Of a stretch of DNA of 64,000 nt, positions 52,569-59,934 are shown piece after piece. This DNA is from JAAUTY01 sp964397305. GTDB lineage: Bacteria; Cyanobacteriota; Cyanobacteriia; Cyanobacteriales; Spirulinaceae. Numbering within the stretch: the first letter of the stretch is position 1; each line of letters starts with the position of its first letter. Below the pieces are notes generated by a model. The model saw nothing but the letters and a program-made list of their open reading frames with translations. It was not told the DNA's origin and did not search any database. A program made the translations under genes and the position numbers. The stretch is taken from positions 1-64,000 of the forward strand of contig CAYNIP010000009.1 of NCBI GenBank assembly GCA_964397305.1. Reading direction: 5' to 3'.

Positions 52569-53330
52569 TTAGGCCTCAGCCAGGGCGTCGGTGTCCAGGA
52601 CCAGCTCGCGCAGGTCGGTGATCACCACATCTGCGCCCGGTTGAGCTGGAGTCGCGCCATCCCCCCAAGCAATTCCCACCACCCCGGCGGCCCCGGCCTG
52701 CCGGGCCATGTCAAAATCTAGGGCCGTGTCTCCCACCATCAGCGTTGCCGCCGGGGCGACCCCCAGAGCGGCACAGGCCTGAAGAAAACAGGCCGGCTCC
52801 GGCTTCGCTGGGCCTTGGGGATCGGTTCCCTGAAGCAATTGCAGGTAGGGTCGCAGGTCATGGTCGGTGGCGAAGGCCTCGACGTTGGCGGTTGTGTCAG
52901 CCGAGAGCAGACCCAGCTTCAGGTCCGCAGCGGCTAGGTGGGCGAGCCGCTCGCGACTGCCCGGGAACAGCGGGCAAGTATCGGCCTGGCGCTGGAGGGA
53001 GTGATCCGCCTCTGTAAAGGCGGCCTGGGCGATCGCCAGGGCCTCGGACCAGCTACGCCCCGTCTCGGCAATGTAGGCCGCGGCAGCAATCTCATTATCG
53101 CGCCGACTGCCAGCAGCCATCAGGCCTACCGGATCAAGCCGGCCGGCCTGGACGCCCAAGGCCAGGAGCAGGGGCTCCCCGACCCCTGGAACTTGGGCAT
53201 CGACGAGACGGGCCCGCTTCTGGGCTAGGCGGCGCAAGAAGTCTAGGGAATCGGCCAGGGTCCCATCCTTGTCGAAAAGCACCGCCTGCACGTTCGGAAA
53301 TACCCGATCCCGACAGCGTAGGTCCACCAC
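52569..53330 (-). CDS. HAD superfamily phosphatase (Gph-like)
   Basis: 253 aa. Motif I is VLFDKDGTLADS with the nucleophile Asp and acid/base Asp two residues on, motif II GLLSADTTANVEAF, motif III lysine in GPAKPEPACF, motif IV MVGDTALDFDMARQAG. The all-helical cap between motifs I and II places it in subfamily I, near phosphoglycolate phosphatases. A phosphoglycolate role would suit photorespiration, but the substrate cannot be settled from sequence. Start GTG 53330. It is 85 bp upstream of the GTPase on the same strand. Confidence 0.85.
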   Translation of the reverse strand: MVDLRCRDRVFPNVQAVLFDKDGTLADSLDFLRRLAQKRARLVDAQVPGVGEPLLLALGVQAGRLDPVGLMAAGSRRDNEIAAAAYIAETGRSWSEALAIAQAAFTEADHSLQRQADTCPLFPGSRERLAHLAAADLKLGLLSADTTANVEAFATDHDLRPYLQLLQGTDPQGPAKPEPACFLQACAALGVAPAATLMVGDTALDFDMARQAGAAGVVGIAWGDGATPAQPGADVVITDLRELVLDTDALAEA

Positions 53331-53572
53331 CGCGCTTTACCGCTCCATAACCAGCTACTGCGTATCCCTAAGTATCCCTAAGTCCTGAAACCCTCGCTGT
53401 TCAGACGTTCCCTCAGCCTCCAATCCCGGCTTCCGTCCGGGGAGCCGGAAAGCCTTATCAAGCTTTCCCCTCCCCCCAAAATGGGCGAGGGGCACTGAAG
53501 GGGTGAGGGCTGAGGTGGGTGTACTCAGGAGCCATAACCAGGGGAGCCTCCGGTCCGGCTGGGGGGCGATCG

Positions 53573-54550
53573 CTAATCCACCGCCACCACTTCCAGAGCC
53601 TCGTCCTCCAGGACAACCGTATCCTCGGGCTCCGGCTCCACCAAGCCCTGCTGTTCTCGCAGACGTTGGCGGTAGCGCTCCGCCGTCTCATCCGCCTTCT
53701 CAAACACCAGATCCTTGTTCTTGAGCATATCTCCCGGCTCCGGCTCCAACTGCTTGGTGGAGAGGGAAATGCGACCGCGCTCCGCGTCCAAGTCGATGAT
53801 CATCACCTTCAACTCGTCGTTGACGCCGAAGACGCTGTGAGGCGTATCGATGTGGTCGTGGGAAATTTCGGAAATGTGCAGCAGACCGCTGACACCGCCA
53901 ATATCGATGAACGCACCATAGGGCTTGATGCCACGCACCATCCCGATCACCACTTCGCCGACTTCGAGGCCGTTCATCTTGCGTTCCACCAGGGCTCGAC
54001 GGTGGCTGAGCACCAAGCGATTGCGGTCTTCATCCACCTCTAGGAACTTCAAGGGCAGGTCTTGCCCCACCAGATCCTCCTTCGGTTGGCGGGTGCTGAT
54101 GTGGGAGCCGGGGATAAAACCTCTCAGGCCCTCAATCCGCACCAGGGCCCCACCGCGATTGGTGGCAAACACGTTGGAGCGCACGGTGGCATCTTCTGCT
54201 TGGAGCTGGCGCACCCGCTCCCAAGCGCGCAGATACTCAATGCGTCGAATCGACAGGGTAAGCTGCCCATCCTCGTTTTCATCAGTCAGAATGAAGAACT
54301 CGCGCGTTTCATCCGGTTGTAACACCTCGCCGGGATCGTCCACGCGATTGATCGACATCTCCTGAATCGGGATGTAAGCAGCCGTCTTTGCGCCGATGTC
54401 GATCAGCGCGCCGCGCGGCTCCATGCTAAATACCGTGCCCGCAACGATGTCTCCCGGGTTGAAATGGTAGTCGTACTTATCGAGCAGGGCGGCAAAGTCT
54501 TCGTGGGTAAACCCAATGTCTTTACGAGTATTCGTCTTCTGACTGATCAT
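53573..54550 (-). CDS. rpsA: 30S ribosomal protein bS1, cyanobacterial three-domain form
   Basis: 325 aa, the short cyanobacterial/chloroplast type rather than the six-domain enterobacterial S1. Three S1 RNA-binding domains can be read: GDIVAGTVFSMEPRGALIDI, RSNVFATNRGGALVRIEGLR with FIPGSH, and GEVVIGMVRGIKPYGAFIDI with GLLHISEIS. The tail is acidic (PEPEDTVVLEDEALE). It helps mRNA binding to the 30S subunit. Start ATG 54550. Confidence 0.96.
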   Translation of the reverse strand: MISQKTNTRKDIGFTHEDFAALLDKYDYHFNPGDIVAGTVFSMEPRGALIDIGAKTAAYIPIQEMSINRVDDPGEVLQPDETREFFILTDENEDGQLTLSIRRIEYLRAWERVRQLQAEDATVRSNVFATNRGGALVRIEGLRGFIPGSHISTRQPKEDLVGQDLPLKFLEVDEDRNRLVLSHRRALVERKMNGLEVGEVVIGMVRGIKPYGAFIDIGGVSGLLHISEISHDHIDTPHSVFGVNDELKVMIIDLDAERGRISLSTKQLEPEPGDMLKNKDLVFEKADETAERYRQRLREQQGLVEPEPEDTVVLEDEALEVVAVD

Positions 54551-54797
54551 GTGTGTGCTGTATCCCGTGACTCTCTCCGTGCTTAGGTTTGCGTTGTTTG
54601 AACAGATGTGATAACAACTAATCTAAGGAGTTCCCGTGCAGCAAGAAGCGTACCGTGACGTAGAGCACGCCCGCACACCTCAACCTGCCCGCTCTTAGAG
54701 TTTAACACTTCGCTAACAGCGCCAGAACTGTAATTCTAACCTATAGGGGTCGTATCGCGGCAAGCCCGCCCTGAATTTTTCCCCCGGCGGGGGAATC
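54551..54797. other. Gap nrdR - rpsA with hairpin
   Basis: No gene. It contains the leader of rpsA (right-to-left transcription) and, three bases after the nrdR stop, a stem-loop described separately. AT-rich stretches (GATGTGATAACAACTAATC near 54605) suit a promoter for rpsA. Confidence 0.3.
54779..54795 (-). terminator. Stem-loop immediately after nrdR
   Basis: On the minus strand TTCCCCC-GCC-GGGGGAA forms a 7-bp, GC-rich hairpin starting three bases after the nrdR stop. It is followed by AAATT, not a T-run, so it is not a textbook intrinsic terminator; it may stop transcription inefficiently or protect the mRNA 3' end. Confidence 0.3.
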
Positions 54798-55340
54798 TTA
54801 GGAGGAGGTGACGACTTCCTCCGAGGAATCTCCGTGAGCGCGGCTAGAGCCGTGGCCGTTGTACCAGTTCGGGGGGGCGGTGGCTCGATCGTCATCCTGG
54901 AGCTGGTTCAGCGTCTCCGCAAAATCGCGGATACCGCGAAACTGCCGGTAAACCGAAGCGAAGCGGACGTAGGCCACTTCACTTTCCTGGCGGAGCATGT
55001 GTAACACCTGTTCGCCAAGCTCACGGCTCGTGACTTCGCGATTTGCCCGTTGTTGGAGCTTATTTTCCAGGTCGTCTACCCAGGCTTCCATCTGACTGCG
55101 AGGGATGCCGGTTTTCTCACAGGCGCGGGCAATCCCGCTGAGAACTTTGGAACGCTCAAACAATTCGCGCCGGCCGTCGCGTTTGACGACGGTAATCGGC
55201 ATCACTTCAATGCGCTCGTAGGTGGTAAACCGATGTTTACATTGCAGGCATTCGCGGCGGCGGCGAACGCTCTGACCGTTTTCAGTGGAGCGCGATTCTA
55301 AAACGCGGCTGTCAGTATGCTGACAAGCAGGGCAATGCAT
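54798..55340 (-). CDS. nrdR: Transcriptional repressor NrdR
   Basis: 180 aa. It begins with the zinc ribbon MHCPACQHTD...ECLQCKHRFTTYERIE (four Cys), followed by the ATP-cone domain (VVKRDGRRELFERSKVLSGI ... SEVAYVRFASVYRQF). NrdR senses ATP/dATP and represses ribonucleotide reductase genes. The C-terminal 25 residues (YNGHGSSRAHGDSSEE...) are a low-complexity addition beyond the usual end. It lies 160 bp downstream of psbT on the same strand. Confidence 0.95.
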   Translation of the reverse strand: MHCPACQHTDSRVLESRSTENGQSVRRRRECLQCKHRFTTYERIEVMPITVVKRDGRRELFERSKVLSGIARACEKTGIPRSQMEAWVDDLENKLQQRANREVTSRELGEQVLHMLRQESEVAYVRFASVYRQFRGIRDFAETLNQLQDDDRATAPPNWYNGHGSSRAHGDSSEEVVTSS

Positions 55341-55500
55341 GGTTGGGTCGAATTCCTCATCGACAAAGGTCTCAATTCTTCATATTAGCAAAACCTGAAC
55401 CATCCTCGCCCAAGCACTAATTGGAAGCCTCGGGAGCGGTTGGTTCAGGTTGGCGGCGACTTGACCGTGGGCGATCGCCCGCAGCCGTCAGCCCGCTGGG

Positions 55501-55596
55501 TTATTTTTGGATCCGGGGCGGCTCCCGGAAGGCAATGGCAAAGAAGAGAACCCCAAGCGCACAGGCCAAAATCAAGATATAAGCAACGCTTTCCAT
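55501..55596 (-). CDS. psbT: Photosystem II reaction centre protein T
   Basis: 31 aa, too short for ordinary gene finding but unmistakable: MESVAYILILACALGVLFFA followed by IAFREPPRIQK. It is a single-span thylakoid membrane subunit at the PSII dimer interface. Start ATG at 55596, stop TAA at 55501-55503; GGGAG lies 11 bases before the start. In many cyanobacteria psbT follows psbB, but here the upstream neighbour is an adenylate cyclase and psbB is absent from the window. Confidence 0.95.
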   Translation of the reverse strand: MESVAYILILACALGVLFFAIAFREPPRIQK

Positions 55597-55785
55597 AATG
55601 TTGACGACTCCCAATACGTCTCCACTTTGTAGTGTATCAGGAACCGCTACGGCCTGTCGTGATCTCCTTGACATCTTCGCGGCGCAACTGGTAGGCGTGA
55701 ACCGTGGTTCGTGGCCATCGTAGCGCTAGCCCATGCTAACTATCCTGGGGGGGAGATCCGCAGGGCTGGCGACTCCGGGCAGGGG

Positions 55786-55872
55786 GGCATCTCAGTTGGG
55801 CAAGTTTGCCCTCATCCCCCGGCCCCTTCTCCCAAGGAGGGCGAAGGGGAGTCTCCCAAGGGAGATGCACCC
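55786..55872 (+). mobile_element. Family A MITE-like element (A8) inserted in the 3' end of the cyclase gene
   Basis: 87 bp between exact direct repeats GGGCAGGGG (55777-55785 and 55873-55881). Ends GGCATCTCAGTTGGG (one T lost from the usual GGTGCATCTC) and GAGATGCACCC. The cyclase reading frame on the minus strand runs through most of it and stops inside. Confidence 0.85.
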
Positions 55873-57293
55873 GGGCAGGGGTGCTTGCCTAGCAGCAGGT
55901 AGGTTCGCATGGTTCCGCGCCCTTTAACCTCAATCGTGCCCCGCTCCTCGAGCCAGTAGCGATCGCGCAGTTTCAGATAGGTTGCCTCTGTAACCTGAAT
56001 GTGGCCCGCTAGGCCTTGGGACTCCATGCGGCTGGCCACATTCACGGCATCCCCCCAAAGGTCGTAGATAAACTTCTTAGTACCAATGACGCCGGCCACG
56101 ACTGAGCCGCTGTTGATGCCAATGCGGAGGCTAAGGGGACGGTACTGGGGACCGCCCAGGGCGGGGATCGCCTGTTGCATGGCTAGGGCCATCTCGGCGA
56201 TCGCCTCGGCATGATCCGGGCGCGGCAGCGGCAAGCCCGCCGCCACCATATAACTGTCGCCAATGGTCTTGATTTTCTCCAGACCGAATTGGTCACAAAG
56301 GTTGTCAAAGGAAGAAAAGACTTGATTCAGCAAGGCCACCACCTCGGCCGGAGAAATCTGCGCCGCGATCGGGGTGAACCCGACAATATCCGCGAAGAGA
56401 ATCGTGACCTCCTCAAAGCCCTGGGCGATCGTGCCATTTTGCTCCTTGAGCGCCTCGGCAATGGGCTTGGGCAGGATATTGAGCAGCAGTTGCTCCGCTT
56501 TTTTCTGCTCCCAGCGGATCGCCTTCTCCGCCCGCTGGCGTTCCTGGATTTCCCAGGCCGCCCGCTGAAACATCTGTTGAAAGGCCCGGAAGGCTTCTGC
56601 CAACTCATCCTGGCGCTGGCTCGAGCGGGTCTTGAAAGGGCACTGGGTTTGATCCCGACTCAGGGCCTCCCCGGCGGCGATCAGATCATCCCGCAGGCGC
56701 AGCACCGGAGCGATCACCAAGATCCCCAACACCACCATCGTCGTTGCCGTGACGAACAGGGCGATAATCGCCACCAGTAGCGCGATGCGTCCTACAAACT
56801 TGTACAGCTCTCTCTGCACATGGCTGGCCTCTAGGCGGGCAATGAGCGAGTAGTTGATCTGAAAATAGTCGCTAGACCAGAGCACATCGTAATGCTTCCC
56901 ATCGTCGCTGCGGCGGCTCGTCAGCATCTCTCCCTGGGCCTCCGCCAGCGTTAGGGCCGGGGCGAGGCCGATGACATCCACGAGGCGGCCGTCGCGCCCA
57001 TAAAGGGCGATCCCCTGGAGGGGCTCCGTCTGAGCGACCAATTCTTTCACCTTGTCGCAAAAGGCGCCTTGGGGGATGGGCTGCTGGCTCCAGATGGCGA
57101 TCGCATTGATCGAGCTTTGGGAAATCTCCCGTAATTGCCGCAGTTGCCGCTCCTCCTCCCGCCAGTAGGAGGGGATCAGGATCACGATCTCAATGAAAAC
57201 GATACTGGCAAATACCCAGAAGGCGATGCGACGCGACAGGCGCGCCTTCAGGAGGGATCGCAAATCAGCAGGGGCAGGTATTGACCTTCGCAC
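55812..57293 (-). CDS. Class III adenylate cyclase with sensor and HAMP domains
   Basis: 493 aa. N-terminal membrane helix (IAFWVFASIVFIEIVILIPSY), an extracytoplasmic sensory region (about 55-160), second helix (IALLVAIIALFVTATTMVVL), then a HAMP-like segment and coiled coil (to about 285), and the cyclase domain (about 290-470). Metal-binding Asp are in FADIVGFTPI and IGDSYMVA; EKIKTIGD provides the adenine-selecting Lys and YDLWGDAVNVASRM its partner Asp, so ATP rather than GTP is the expected substrate. The product cAMP commonly controls motility in cyanobacteria. Start GTG 57293. The last 18 or so residues (after GKHPCP) come from an inserted family A element. Confidence 0.9.
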   Translation of the reverse strand: MRRSIPAPADLRSLLKARLSRRIAFWVFASIVFIEIVILIPSYWREEERQLRQLREISQSSINAIAIWSQQPIPQGAFCDKVKELVAQTEPLQGIALYGRDGRLVDVIGLAPALTLAEAQGEMLTSRRSDDGKHYDVLWSSDYFQINYSLIARLEASHVQRELYKFVGRIALLVAIIALFVTATTMVVLGILVIAPVLRLRDDLIAAGEALSRDQTQCPFKTRSSQRQDELAEAFRAFQQMFQRAAWEIQERQRAEKAIRWEQKKAEQLLLNILPKPIAEALKEQNGTIAQGFEEVTILFADIVGFTPIAAQISPAEVVALLNQVFSSFDNLCDQFGLEKIKTIGDSYMVAAGLPLPRPDHAEAIAEMALAMQQAIPALGGPQYRPLSLRIGINSGSVVAGVIGTKKFIYDLWGDAVNVASRMESQGLAGHIQVTEATYLKLRDRYWLEERGTIEVKGRGTMRTYLLLGKHPCPGASPLGDSPSPSLGEGAGG

Positions 57294-57513
57294 GAGATTG
57301 AAACGTTAAGAACGAGCGATCAGCAGGTCATGCACTATGGTGGCAACGGGGGCCAACCCGGTTGTAACGAGGCTGGGTTAAGGGTTGCTGAGAACCAGGG
57401 CCCTCGGCAGTCCTGGACCCCTCCAGGTCGGGACTCGTTTTCTTCACCCCCCATCCTTAACATATCTGGGCGGCAGCGGGCCCGGGTGATCGCCAATCCC
57501 TCGGCCCTGGCGA

Positions 57514-58038
57514 CTAGCAACCCGCGTGACGGCCCTCGGCCGCCTGCTCCTGCAATCGGCGCATGTGGTGGAACAATTGCCAGCAGTAATCCTCCGGGAG
57601 GCCGCTCGTGACAGCACCGCGCCAGACGACCTGGAAGTACCCGTCGTTGGGGGCCAGTTCGCGGCGGAGTTTCTGCACGACCACGTAGGTGCGGACGGGG
57701 TGGTAAAGGCGATCGCCACGGCGCACCGTGACCGATTCCCGGCGGTAGCCCTGGCGGGGAACCTCCTCCCGCTGGTCTAGGCGCTCACTCAGCCGCTCCG
57801 GCAGGCTGTAGAGCACTCCCTGCACCTGGGCCTGGGGATCGGGTACGATGTCGAGCACACCGCAATGGCGCCGCTGCGATCGCCGATAAAAACCCAGCCG
57901 ATAGCCCGCGAGGTGGGCTGGGCCGAGGCTGTAGGGGTGCATGGCTTCACCGAGCGATCGCTGAAGATCGACGGGACACATACAAGAGCCATAGGCGAAG
58001 TAGTAAAAAAACCCCGCCGGAGCGACTGTGGTTGACAT
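57514..58038 (-). CDS. Gamma-glutamylcyclotransferase-like protein
   Basis: 174 aa from ATG at 58038, which has AGGGAGGA eight bases upstream; TTG 58044 is too close to that site. It has the cyclotransferase opening FYYFAYGSCMCPVDLQRSL (family: YFAYGSNM), AHLAGYRLGFYRRS, GVLDIVPDPQAQVQGVLYSL and the region LDQREEVPRQGYRRESVTV. The usual Asn of YGSNM is Cys here. Family members act on gamma-glutamyl peptides or are glutathione-degrading enzymes; the precise substrate is unknown. Confidence 0.8.
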   Translation of the reverse strand: MSTTVAPAGFFYYFAYGSCMCPVDLQRSLGEAMHPYSLGPAHLAGYRLGFYRRSQRRHCGVLDIVPDPQAQVQGVLYSLPERLSERLDQREEVPRQGYRRESVTVRRGDRLYHPVRTYVVVQKLRRELAPNDGYFQVVWRGAVTSGLPEDYCWQLFHHMRRLQEQAAEGRHAGC

Positions 58039-58144
58039 CCTCAAGATCCTCCCTCACCGGTCCCTGTCGTCGCGCCCGTCTCGGGGATTGGCTCAGCGTC
58101 TGCCAACCCCGCTCCAGGTTGGGGATAGAAAACGTTACCAACCG

Positions 58145-58258
58145 GGTGCATCTCAGTTAGGCAAGTTGACCCACTCTGCGAGAAGCCGCTGCGCGTCTAC
58201 ATCCCCCGGCCCCTTCTCCAGGTAGGGCGAAGGGGAGTCTTCAAAGTGAGATGCACCC
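58145..58258 (+). mobile_element. Family A MITE-like element (A9)
   Basis: About 114 bp with both termini (GGTGCATCTCAGTTAGG and GAGATGCACCC) and the long core TCTGCGAGAAGCCGCTGCGC. The 12-bp sequence CGTTACCAACCG occurs at 58133-58144 and again at 58265-58276, six bases beyond the right terminus, so it looks like a longer or imprecise target duplication. It lies upstream of the cyclotransferase-like gene. Confidence 0.75.
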
Positions 58259-58353
58259 GTAAAGCGTTACCAACCGAGCCAGGGGCTCGCACCGTGAATT
58301 TGCCACCTATCCTAGCGAAATCTGGGCCGTCGAGCCCCCCCCAAGCCGCCGGG

Positions 58354-59247
58354 CTACCAGGAACGCGAGGGAGTCTGAGCGAGGGCAAAAAGCTGAACCT
58401 CTTGCACAATGCTCTCGGGCCAAGCCGCGAGCAGGTGGCGATCGCCCTGCTTCATCATCCGCAGGCGAGCCTGGGGCACATGGCGCGCATAGGCCTTGCT
58501 CTGGGCGAGCGCGGCGGTCGAATCCCGGCCCCCTTGTAGCACGAGCACCGGCATCGTGAGCCGAGCCAGTCGCTTACCCAAGCACTCCTGCTGAATTTCG
58601 ACTGGACGGCGGCGGAAAAGGAGCTGGCAGGTGGCTGAGGACTGCAAAAGTTCGCGGCGATAGGCGAGCAGTTTCCGAATTTTCTCCGCCTGGCCCAGGA
58701 GGCGGGCCAAGGGCAGCAAGAGTTGTAGACACCAGGCTACGAGCGGGGGCCGCGCCACCAACAGACGCTCAGTATGCCAGCGTTCCCGCAGGTCGCTAGC
58801 GTCACTCCCTTCTGGCGAGATTAGGATCAGCCCCTCTACCTGCTCCGGGTGTTGTAACGCATAGGTGGCTGCCACCCAAGCGCCAATGGCATGGCCGATG
58901 ATGTAGACCCGCTCGAGGCGGAGGGCTTCAATGTAGTCGTGGAGGCTCTCTGCTTGCAGCGTGATCGACTGCCGCGCTGGGGGCTCTGATTCCCCAAAGC
59001 CGAGCAAATCAGGGACGAAGCAGTGAAAATGCTCCTGCAACTCCGCGACGATAGGCAACCACTCGCTGCTCTCGGCATTGGCCCCGTGGAGAAAGATGAG
59101 CTTCGGTCCTTTACCGACTTCACGCCAGAAGAGTTGACCCTGGGAGAGACGAATTCGAGAGTTGCGTAAGTGCGAGTGCATTCTAGATAGCGAGGAGCTG
59201 AATGGCGATCGCGCCGGCCGAAGCTCGGCAACATTTTGACTCATCAT
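58354..59247 (-). CDS. Alpha/beta-hydrolase fold protein lacking the nucleophile Ser
   Basis: 297 aa. The fold is clear: oxyanion-side LIFLHGANAESSEWLPIV, FVPDLLGFGESEPP, then the nucleophile-elbow strand VYIIGHAIGAWVAATYAL, VEGLILISPEG, the late Asp in VLVLQGGRDSTAAL and His in MMKQGDRHLLAAWPES. The position normally held by the nucleophilic Ser (G-H-S-x-G) is Ala, codon GCC, so ordinary serine-hydrolase chemistry should be impossible although Asp and His remain. It is soluble. It may be a binding or cofactor-free enzyme variant, or a gene that lost activity. Start ATG 59247; another ATG lies three bases on. Confidence 0.82.
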   Translation of the reverse strand: MMSQNVAELRPARSPFSSSLSRMHSHLRNSRIRLSQGQLFWREVGKGPKLIFLHGANAESSEWLPIVAELQEHFHCFVPDLLGFGESEPPARQSITLQAESLHDYIEALRLERVYIIGHAIGAWVAATYALQHPEQVEGLILISPEGSDASDLRERWHTERLLVARPPLVAWCLQLLLPLARLLGQAEKIRKLLAYRRELLQSSATCQLLFRRRPVEIQQECLGKRLARLTMPVLVLQGGRDSTAALAQSKAYARHVPQARLRMMKQGDRHLLAAWPESIVQEVQLFALAQTPSRSW

Positions 59248-59934
59248 TCCACAGATTTAACCAAAATTGAACTATGGCCCCGAGCTCACCCAACCCTCAG
59301 CGTCCCGGAGCCTTGCCTAGGAGCTAGTTTTCACCGTCCTGCTCCCCCATTCCGTCAACCCTCAGCGTCCCGGAGCCTTGCCTAGGAGCTAGTTTTCACC
59401 GTCCTGCTCCCCCATTCCGTACAGTATTAGACCGGCGACATAAGCGTTTCAAGTCCAGGGTGTACCTCACAATTGTGCAATCCGCTATGGCTCAGCGCTC
59501 TTCACATCGGGCTCCGCTGCATTGTCAACACGTCCTAGGGTGAGAGGTTGTGGCGTCGGTTGGGTTAAGAATCTGAACTTAGTGGCTCTACGGTGGGGTT
59601 CGTGAAGCTAGGGGGTTGTCGCCTTGCTTCGGGAGGCTAGCTTGCAAAGCCGTATTCATGGAACTGGTGAACGCTCCCCCGCCTGCTGGCGCAAGCTTCC
59701 GTGCTTCGCGAGGCGTCGGAGCGCTGGGGGAATGCTTGGCGGCCTGGGACCGTGCCGAGCCTTGGGCTCAAACCCAAGGCTCAGACCCAAAACCCACTCC
59801 TTCCCTGAAGCTGCCTAGGCTAGTGATTCCAGGCAAGATTGTGACAACCGATCTCCCGGCTCGCTTCCTGGGTCGCATTATTATAGAGTCGTGATCCCCC
59901 TGGGTGAGCTTGCCCACCTCCTGCTGAGTCTTCT
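59248..59934. other. 687-bp intergenic region upstream of the giant GlmS-like gene
   Basis: No convincing gene: open frames here are short and lack codon bias. It holds the 65-bp tandem duplication described separately, a family A-like fragment GGGTGTACCTCACAA near 59459, and a direct repeat-rich stretch TTGGGCTCAAACCCAAGGCTC around 59761. Promoters of the divergent genes on either side should lie here. Confidence 0.4.
59291..59420. repeat. Perfect 65-bp tandem duplication
   Basis: The unit starting CAACCCTCAGCGTCCCGGAG and ending CTCCCCCATTCCGT occurs at 59291-59355 and again, with no visible difference, at 59356-59420. Perfect identity suggests a very recent duplication. It sits just upstream of the hydrolase-fold gene and far from the GlmS-like start. 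Confidence 0.9.

Noticed and set aside
53463..53515. Another full family A or B element
   Set aside because: Only C/G-rich core-like sequence is present, without either terminus.
55620..55740. Remnant of psbB upstream of psbT
   Set aside because: The minus-strand residues (HAYQLRREDVKEITTGR) do not match the PsbB C-terminus that I know and have no start codon.
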